From an uncultured Halomonas sp. (GTDB lineage: Bacteria > Pseudomonadota > Gammaproteobacteria > Pseudomonadales > Halomonadaceae): a DNA stretch of 64,000 nt. The number at the start of each line of letters is the position of its first letter. Position 1 is the stretch's first letter. A model generated the notes under the pieces. It worked only from the letters and a program-made list of their open reading frames with translations, did not search any database and was not told where the DNA came from. The position numbers were made by a program, and so were the translations under genes. Location: assembly GCF_947500835.1 (NCBI RefSeq), contig NZ_CANMTQ010000001.1, forward strand, positions 434,001 through 498,000, given 5' to 3'. Below, one piece after another: positions 59,337-64,000 of the stretch.

Positions 59337-59948
59337 TTACTCAGATTCAGCCTGTCTATTTGCGCCCATGCTCACGACGTCGGAGCCATCTTTCTTGACC
59401 CCTCCGTTTCGGCCCAGGAATATCCAGCGATCCATATCGAAGTAGAAACGGTAGCCCTCGATCTTGCCCAGGATAGGAAGCTCTCCCCCTGTTTTGGCCA
59501 TGTGTTCGCGTACGAGTTTTTTGGCAAGGCGCAATTGTTCCTTACGAGTCATCTGCCACGCGTCCTTGGGCAGCGTTAGATATCGCTTACCGACGGCCAT
59601 GGCTCGGAAGAAACCACCAACACGCGCTGTTTTGTCGACGACTTCCACGCTTATCCAGGGCTTGAAAGCATCTCTCTCCTCTTTCAGCCATTGCTGCCGC
59701 GCGTCGATGGCCGGCAGATAGTCGTCCTCGGCCAGGCCGAGCGCCTCGCAAAGCGCACATAGAAAGGCCCGACTACCGTAGCGAAAATCGAAGCCGCCGC
59801 TTGTCAGGCCCAGATCGGGATCGCCCAGGACTTCCTGCAGGCGTTGAATCGCAGCCTCCCGGGGCTTGGGGTAACCCATCCGCTGCAATAATTTTGGCGC
59901 AGGAATTGAGGCCGCCCGGCGCTGCAGCTCGGCACGTAGCTTATCCAT
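59337..59948 (-). CDS. Unknown protein of the WYL/NERD cluster, 203 residues
   Basis: Soluble protein, not recognised. A helical N-terminus (LRAELQRRAASIPAPKLLQR) precedes a mixed region, then DFRYGSRAFLCALCEALGL and a Lys-rich helix (TRKEQLRLAKKLVREHM). ATG 59948 shares its A with the TGA of the upstream 93-residue gene (TGATG) and has a GGAGG site, indicating coupling. Confidence 0.7.
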   Translation of the reverse strand: MDKLRAELQRRAASIPAPKLLQRMGYPKPREAAIQRLQEVLGDPDLGLTSGGFDFRYGSRAFLCALCEALGLAEDDYLPAIDARQQWLKEERDAFKPWISVEVVDKTARVGGFFRAMAVGKRYLTLPKDAWQMTRKEQLRLAKKLVREHMAKTGGELPILGKIEGYRFYFDMDRWIFLGRNGGVKKDGSDVVSMGANRQAESE

Positions 59949-60229
59949 CACTGCCTCCCCGCTGTCCGATCACGACAGAGCGCAGGGTATTGATTTGCAA
60001 GACGACGACACAATGCCGGGGCATCGACGCGCTCGGCAAGCTCTTCTCCGAACCATTCGTCGAAAGTGCCACGCAGTGCCTTTTCCAGCGACTGGCCTTG
60101 TTCACGTTTCGACAGGATATCCTCGGCAATCGCGTCATACTCATCGAAGCAGCCATTCTCCTTGCAGCAGGTATCCATGGGATCAGCGTCGAACAAAAAA
60201 CGGGAAAGTTGCTCGGCAGTCAGCGGCAT
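59948..60229 (-). CDS. Small acidic protein, first gene of the NERD operon
   Basis: 93 residues. LTAEQLSRFLFDADPMDTCC.ENGCFDEYDAIAEDIL has a DP..(T)...DEYD layout that recalls DUF1871-like small proteins, with a Cys pair that could bind metal or be accidental. GGGAG lies seven bases before ATG 60229. It faces the divergent WYL regulator across a 293-base promoter region. Confidence 0.65.
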   Translation of the reverse strand: MPLTAEQLSRFLFDADPMDTCCKENGCFDEYDAIAEDILSKREQGQSLEKALRGTFDEWFGEELAERVDAPALCRRLANQYPALCRDRTAGRQ

Positions 60230-60522
60230 AATGAACTCCCTCAGGCGACGGTGGGTTGATTCAGGGTCGAGCACAGTGAACTCTGACTGACGATCCCGGG
60301 TTTCAGTTTGAAGAACAGGTGCTCACCCTCGATGATCTGCGGGGCGTAACATGCCACGAGCGTAGCCCTACCATGCGACAATTCGTGTCGCTTCCCGAGG
60401 AGATCTTGTCGGATACCCTCCCGGTAGGGAGAGACCAAGCCCGGCATCAACGCTCACTGCTGGTGAGTTGGCAGACGTACCGTTACGCTCCCCTCAAACC
60501 TTGGCCATTGAATCGAGCGTGC
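60230..60522. promoter_or_regulatory. Divergent control region between WYL regulator and NERD operon
   Basis: 293 bases between two start codons facing away from each other. An inverted repeat GCGACA/TGTCGC with a 5-base spacer at 60375-60391 is a possible operator; WYL regulators of defence systems bind such sites. No confident -10/-35 pair is assigned. Confidence 0.4.
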
Positions 60523-61548
60523 ATGTCGGAGATTCGTGAGACCCTGTTTCGCTACCTGACCCTGCTGCAGCTGATTCCGCGTAGTCCTGGTCGCATAGCG
60601 ACGCCGGTCTTGCTGGAGAAGCTGCAGGAACGTGGATTCCAGATCGATACCCGATCGCTGCAGCGCGACCTGCGCGACAAGCTCGCCCTGCACTTTCCTT
60701 TGATCTGCGACGACGACAGCAAACCGTATCGCTGGTACTTCGACCGGGAGTTTCACTGCAATTTGCCTGCCCTCGACGTGCCCAGTGCCTTGACCCTGGT
60801 GCTCGCCGAGGAGTACCTCCGTGGGCTGCTGCCGCCGGTCGTGATCGGCCAGCTTGCCCCTCAGTTCTCCGATGCCAGACGGCTGCTGGACGACATGGAG
60901 CGCAATGGGTTAAGCCAGTGGGCCAAACGCGTGCGGGCGATACCCAACGGCAAGGCCCTGTTGCCCGCCCAACTTGAGGAGAGCACCTGGCAGAGCGTGG
61001 CCCAGGCGCTGCTGGAGAAGAAGGCCCTTGACGTGACGTACCTGTCGCGCAGCAGGGAAGTACGCAAGAGCTTCACGCTGCACCCGCAGGGCCTGGTGAG
61101 CCGCCACAGCGTGACCTACCTGCTGGCCACCGTGAACGACTATGATGATGTCCGTCAGTTCGCCCTGCAGCGAATTGAAGCCGTCGCTTTCAGCAATAAT
61201 GCGTGGCGCGAGTCAGAGGGCTTCGACCTGGACGACTACATCGGCAGCGGTGCCTTCGGCTATCCACAGGGCTCGGACGATGTCCGGCTAGTGGCGCACG
61301 TCGAACCCCAGGTCGCCTGGCTACTGACCGAGACGCCGCTAGCCGAACGGCAGACCTTGGCACCGATTCCTGACAGCGATTGGCAACGTTTAGAAGCCGA
61401 GGTGCCGGATGACCAACAGACGCTCTGGTGGTTGCGGGGGATGGGCGCCAGCGTGGAGGTTATCGAGCCTCAAGCATGGCGTGACGACATTCGGACCAAT
61501 GCCGAGAAGATTTTGTCGCGTTTTGACAAGGCGCCGGCAGATGCATGA
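60523..61548 (+). CDS. WYL-domain transcriptional regulator
   Basis: 341 residues. The N-terminal winged helix (about 1-75, LLEKLQERGFQIDTRSLQRD), the WYL domain (about 160-245: KALDVTYLSRSREVRKSFTL, GLVSRHSVTYLLATVND, LQRIEAV) and a C-terminal WCX-like extension match the regulators that guard BREX, CBASS and other defence loci. It is divergent from the NERD/phosphoesterase operon and likely controls it by sensing a nucleic-acid or nucleotide ligand. The ATG at 60523 was chosen by homology; its ribosome site is weak. Confidence 0.87.
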   Translation: MSEIRETLFRYLTLLQLIPRSPGRIATPVLLEKLQERGFQIDTRSLQRDLRDKLALHFPLICDDDSKPYRWYFDREFHCNLPALDVPSALTLVLAEEYLRGLLPPVVIGQLAPQFSDARRLLDDMERNGLSQWAKRVRAIPNGKALLPAQLEESTWQSVAQALLEKKALDVTYLSRSREVRKSFTLHPQGLVSRHSVTYLLATVNDYDDVRQFALQRIEAVAFSNNAWRESEGFDLDDYIGSGAFGYPQGSDDVRLVAHVEPQVAWLLTETPLAERQTLAPIPDSDWQRLEAEVPDDQQTLWWLRGMGASVEVIEPQAWRDDIRTNAEKILSRFDKAPADA

Positions 61549-61579
61549 TCGAGTGGAGCAGGTACTACTGATCTTGAAA

Positions 61580-61640
61580 TGGTGCCGGTGCTCAGACTCG
61601 AACCAACACTGTTTTCAACACTGGATTTAAATCCGCTGCG
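61580..61640 (-). pseudogene. Decayed tRNA-Leu 3' portion
   Basis: About 60 bases that mirror the intact tRNA-Leu at 6343: the CCA end, GGTTCGAGTC T-arm, a variable arm and the GCGGATTTAAATCC anticodon side are recognisable, with substitutions and without a matching 5' half. It is a relic of integration at a Leu tRNA, or an eroded gene. It lies between the WYL gene and the HigBA pair. Confidence 0.6.
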
Positions 61641-61651
61641 CTTCTGCTTTT

Positions 61652-61954
61652 CTACGGCGAGTGGGTCAGGTCGTGAAATTGAATTCCTGTCGCCTTGATA
61701 ACCGTGGTCAAGGTCTTGAGTGTGGGATTACCAGTGCGCGACAAGGCGCGGTACAGGCTTTCGCGTGACACCTTGGCCCGCTCGGCAATCGCGGCCATAC
61801 CGCCTTGCGCTTCGACAACATGACGCAACGCCATTAAAAATGCCGGCTCCCCGCCTTCTTCATCCAACTCGTTGAATGCAGTGCGCAAGTACTCGGCAGC
61901 CATGGTGGGGTCGCTACGCAACATCTCGATGACCGCTTCATCGTGGCTTTTCAT
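61652..61954 (-). CDS. higA: HigA-type antitoxin (XRE family)
   Basis: A 100-residue antitoxin. The HTH of XRE type spans about 52-80 (GMAAIAERAKVSRESLYRAL), then GNPTLKTLTTVIKATGI, a pattern typical of HigA-2/addiction antidote proteins. Its ATG overlaps the toxin stop (ATGA), toxin first. It likely represses the pair through the palindromes at 62294-62356. Confidence 0.9.
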   Translation of the reverse strand: MKSHDEAVIEMLRSDPTMAAEYLRTAFNELDEEGGEPAFLMALRHVVEAQGGMAAIAERAKVSRESLYRALSRTGNPTLKTLTTVIKATGIQFHDLTHSP

Positions 61955-62283
61955 TCCTTAGTCCTCCTTCGGTGGTCAACTAGAAACGCCTTGGCCTGCT
62001 CGATGTCGGCTTGCTGGCGCTTCTTGCTCCCGCCTATCAACAGCATGACTAGGCGTTGGCCTATCTTGGCGTAATAGACGCGATAGCCTGGGCCATAGTC
62101 GATTCGCAACTCCATTATGCCGTCGCCCACAGCTTTGGCATCGCCGACATTCCCAGCAGCCAGACGGTTGAGACGGGTCAGCACGCGCATGGCGGCGTGG
62201 CGATCCTTGCGTTTGGTAGCGTCCAGCCAGGCCTGGAAAGGGTCGTGGCCATCGGCGGTCAGGTAATGCGTCAGCTCTGTCAT
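61951..62283 (-). CDS. higB: HigB/RelE-type toxin (Gp49-like)
   Basis: A 110-residue RelE-superfamily mRNA interferase. TADGHDPFQAWLDATKRKDR, ELRIDYGPGYRVYYAKIGQR and LLIGGSKKRQQADI are the family signatures, with the basic catalytic face. The ATG at 62283 gives the standard N-terminus; the longer frame runs through the operator. It is first in the operon, as in other HigBA modules. Confidence 0.9.
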   Translation of the reverse strand: MTELTHYLTADGHDPFQAWLDATKRKDRHAAMRVLTRLNRLAAGNVGDAKAVGDGIMELRIDYGPGYRVYYAKIGQRLVMLLIGGSKKRQQADIEQAKAFLVDHRRRTKE

Positions 62284-62293
62284 GAAAGGGCAT

Positions 62294-62311
62294 TGTAGCT
62301 TAAAAGCTACA
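62294..62311 (-). promoter_or_regulatory. Palindromic operator upstream of higBA
   Basis: TGTAGCTT-AA-AAGCTACA is a perfect 8-bp inverted repeat 11 bases upstream of the toxin start codon. The position and symmetry fit an XRE antitoxin operator that blocks the ribosome-site/promoter zone. Confidence 0.7.
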
Positions 62312-62333
62312 CAAGAACAGGTTTGTCGCAGCA

Positions 62334-62356
62334 CACTTTCACTCTCGGTGAAAGTG
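62334..62356 (-). promoter_or_regulatory. Second inverted repeat upstream of higBA
   Basis: CACTTTCAC/GTGAAAGTG, a perfect 9-bp inverted repeat with a 5-base spacer, lies 51 bases upstream of the toxin start. It may be a second operator or the end of an upstream transcript. Confidence 0.5.
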
Positions 62357-62421
62357 GCGACATTTCGTGTCTTCGGTGCTTCTGTAGTGGCCAAGTACAT
62401 TAAGTCACCGACTCACTATGC

Positions 62422-62679
62422 AATGGCCAGCGTGCCGCCGTCATCATGAGCCTGATCCAGTACGCCAAGCTGTTGAACAGCCACAAGTCTTACGCCTACC
62501 TGAAAGACGTGCTAGAACGGCTACCCACGCAGAATATTGGCCGCCTTGAACAGGTGCCGTTCCAGCTGGTTGAGGGTGAGGATCATGTACTACGAGCCCT
62601 TACTTGTTGCGAGCCGACCGAGATTCAGCCAAAGGACTCACCCAACTGGCATCAAAAACAAAGTGAACGCCATGTGTAG
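62422..62679 (+). pseudogene. IS66-type transposase (TnpC) C-terminal remnant
   Basis: In frame, NGQRAAVIMSLIQYAKLLNS followed by YAYLKDVLERLPTQNIGRLE matches the C-terminal end of IS66-family transposases (RAA..SLI.SAKLNG..PYAYLKDVL.RLP). The catalytic part is absent and similarity fades after about 62580. It is a relic of an insertion sequence beside the tRNA-derived attachment remnant. Confidence 0.75.
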
Positions 62680-62854
62680 GGCTGGAACGACACCGTCTAT
62701 TAGGCGATGGGGACGGCGTTGGCAGAGCAACAAAGGACGGCTACTGCGATGGAACGGAATAGCTGGATTTTCCTGCGCTGCTTCCCATGTGCTTCCCAAG
62801 CGAAGACAGCCAAGAGAAATCTCAGAATAAATATTTATAACGTATTGATTTGAC

Positions 62855-62900
62855 TGGTGGGCCCAGCAGGACTCGAACCTGCGACCAAGGGATTATGAGT
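62855..62900 (-). other. 3' half of a CAT-anticodon tRNA (relic attachment site, copy 2)
   Basis: This is the same 3' half as at 55755, better kept: CCA, the acceptor 3' strand TGGGCCC, the T-arm GGTTCGAGTCC and the anticodon ACTCATAAT. No 5' half follows at higher coordinates. The identical 28-base core (62862-62889) plus nine more bases (62892-62900) form a direct repeat with copy 1, 7,100 bases apart. Confidence 0.75.
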
Positions 62901-63167
62901 TCGCTTTCAAAACAATAAGCTACTGAAACAAAAGGAAAAGCAACCGCAATCGAGCGAAAGGTGCAGTTCTCTAGAATCAGTAGCTTAGCGAAAATTGAGG
63001 ATAGCACAGGAAGCTGGTGTGTGTACCGGTGGTGTACCTGAAGCGTTTGCGTCCGTGCCGATAGCATGACCCAGTTGAATGGTATCTGATGATCAGGTGA
63101 GTCATAGAAGTTACCCTCTACTGGCAGCCAGAGATCTTCTATAGCAGTTCATTCGGGGAGCAGGGAC

Positions 63168-64000
63168 GTGGGAAAGAAATCTAGAAAGAAGCGGGAACGC
63201 AGACTTGCACGGATGGAGACTGACTATGGTTCACCTTTGCGTGAGCTGTTTGGGCTTCACGGGCAGGTCGCAGACGAGAGAGATCAGGAGAACCTATTTC
63301 AAAGGTGCCTAGAGGCAACACGAGCACCACTACTAAAGTACAACAATCTTGATGCGGCTATTGCTTTGAGCGTCTCCGAGCTATGGCCAGCCAATGCTGG
63401 AAGTCCTATCAAACACATCTTCGCGTGGGGCGTTCTGCTGGAGCTTCCTCACAGTGACCAAGGCGGAATGTCGATCACGAGCTATGCAGACTTCAAGGTG
63501 TTTGCAGATGCACTGTACGAGGCATGGCCCGAGTTCCCGACGCTTGAGGACTTCTCACCCGAGGCTGACTGGGGGCAAACCAAGGTTCGCCTTGGCCAGA
63601 GCTTCGTTCCGCTGTTTTACGGTAGCTGCATTGAACGTACACCTGACTTCGTAGAAGCATTCCGCATTACTTACGCCCATGTTCCTGAGGCCCAAGCCCA
63701 CATGGACCTTGCCGTTGCGTTGCAAGCTCGTATCATTGATTCGATACCCGACCTGGGAAACGCCACGGCTGGGAAAGCGCAAGTAGCCCATGTCGAAGTG
63801 CCCTCCGAAGAATTCTGGCTGAAATGCAGTGCAATGCTTCGACAGGTCGGTGATGATATTGCTGACTGGCGAGATAAGGCGGGGAGCGAGCTCGATACTC
63901 GCTTTGGCGCTTTCAAAGCACCGTTGACCTCGAGCGCCTTCGGCGACGCGGTAATGCAGGGGGCGGCTCTTCCCTTTTTAGCAGTCGAAAGCGATGGCAC
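63168..64000 (+). CDS. Large unknown protein, C-terminus beyond right edge
   Basis: An open frame of at least 277 codons runs from GTG 63168 (AGGGA and GGGGAG upstream) to the right edge without a stop. The start is strongly basic (GKKSRKKRERRLAR), then mixed soluble sequence with several Trp/Asp-rich stretches (EAWPEFPTLEDFSPEADWGQ). No known domain was recognised. Codon use is less GC-biased than the core. A minus-strand frame over the same DNA is a shadow. It lies just outside tRNA-remnant copy 2, probably in a neighbouring element. Confidence 0.65.
   Translation, partial: MGKKSRKKRERRLARMETDYGSPLRELFGLHGQVADERDQENLFQRCLEATRAPLLKYNNLDAAIALSVSELWPANAGSPIKHIFAWGVLLELPHSDQGGMSITSYADFKVFADALYEAWPEFPTLEDFSPEADWGQTKVRLGQSFVPLFYGSCIERTPDFVEAFRITYAHVPEAQAHMDLAVALQARIIDSIPDLGNATAGKAQVAHVEVPSEEFWLKCSAMLRQVGDDIADWRDKAGSELDTRFGAFKAPLTSSAFGDAVMQGAALPFLAVESDG

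Noticed and set aside
62855-62900. Possible intact tRNA-Met/Ile2
   Set aside because: Acceptor 3' strand, T-arm and anticodon are good, but the following sequence does not supply the 5' half.
63671-64000. Minus-strand frame open to the right edge
   Set aside because: It overlaps the plus-strand gene at 63168, which has a start with a ribosome site and coding-like protein composition.

Overview
The window reads as the chromosome of a gammaproteobacterium of the Halomonadaceae type (Halomonas or a close relative). This is inferred from gene content and order, not from a database search. Supporting signs are the Pseudomonas-like order queA-tgt-yajC-secDF ... suhB-trmJ-cysE-iscR, the block ndk-rlmN-pilW-rodZ-ispG-hisS-yfgM-bamB-der, the block def-fmt-rsmB-trkA plus lysM-dprA-tsaC-hemF-aroE, a TrkAH potassium system, and a fairly GC-rich core with acidic proteins.

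Layout. (1) 1-6429: accessory DNA. A DUF932 protein cut by the left edge and a zinc-ribbon protein are followed by an AT-rich gap. Then comes an integrative element with an inovirus-Gp2-like replication protein, a DUF3987 primase/helicase-like protein, an orphan gene, an AlpA-like HTH protein and a tyrosine integrase abutting the 3' end of a tRNA-Leu(CAA) gene. (2) 6625-12111: queA, tgt, yajC, secD, secF. (3) 12214-16246: a sigma-54 activator divergent from a guanidinobutyrase and membrane-protein operon, with a clear -24/-12 promoter. (4) 16313-31657: suhB (active-site motifs eroded), trmJ, cysE, an isc cluster reduced to iscR-iscS-iscA, then ndk to der and a DUF815 ATPase. (5) 31768-45652: M48 lipoprotein protease, aroE-hemF-tsaC-dprA-lysM, def-fmt-rsmB, dodecin, trkA-trkH, DUF2784 and TraB-family proteins. 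(6) 45739-53521: a 50-codon arfA ribosome-rescue gene with a long hairpin over its stop codon, an amidase, a ChaC-type cyclotransferase, a 579-residue isocitrate dehydrogenase with an internal duplication, a decayed MazF-type toxin with its antitoxin, an NCS2-type permease and an alpha/beta hydrolase. (7) 53809-64000: a second accessory region. It holds an AbiEi/AbiEii toxin-antitoxin pair, then a segment bounded by two copies of a tRNA 3' half (55755 and 62855). That segment contains a NERD-helicase / metallophosphoesterase operon divergent from a WYL regulator, a HigBA pair with palindromic operators, a decayed tRNA-Leu copy and an IS66 remnant. A long unknown gene leaves the window at the right edge.

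How the parts work together: most of the core is housekeeping (tRNA modification, protein export, Fe-S and isoprenoid biosynthesis, outer-membrane assembly, translation start, potassium uptake). The gbu locus looks like a self-contained nitrogen/guanidino-compound module inserted between secF and suhB. The right-hand accessory region looks like a defence or stress island built by repeated insertion at tRNA genes.

The strongest points for follow-up are the duplicated isocitrate dehydrogenase, whose two repeats keep complementary halves of the active site, the WYL/NERD/phosphoesterase cluster, the arfA hairpin, the eroded SuhB, and the reduced isc operon.
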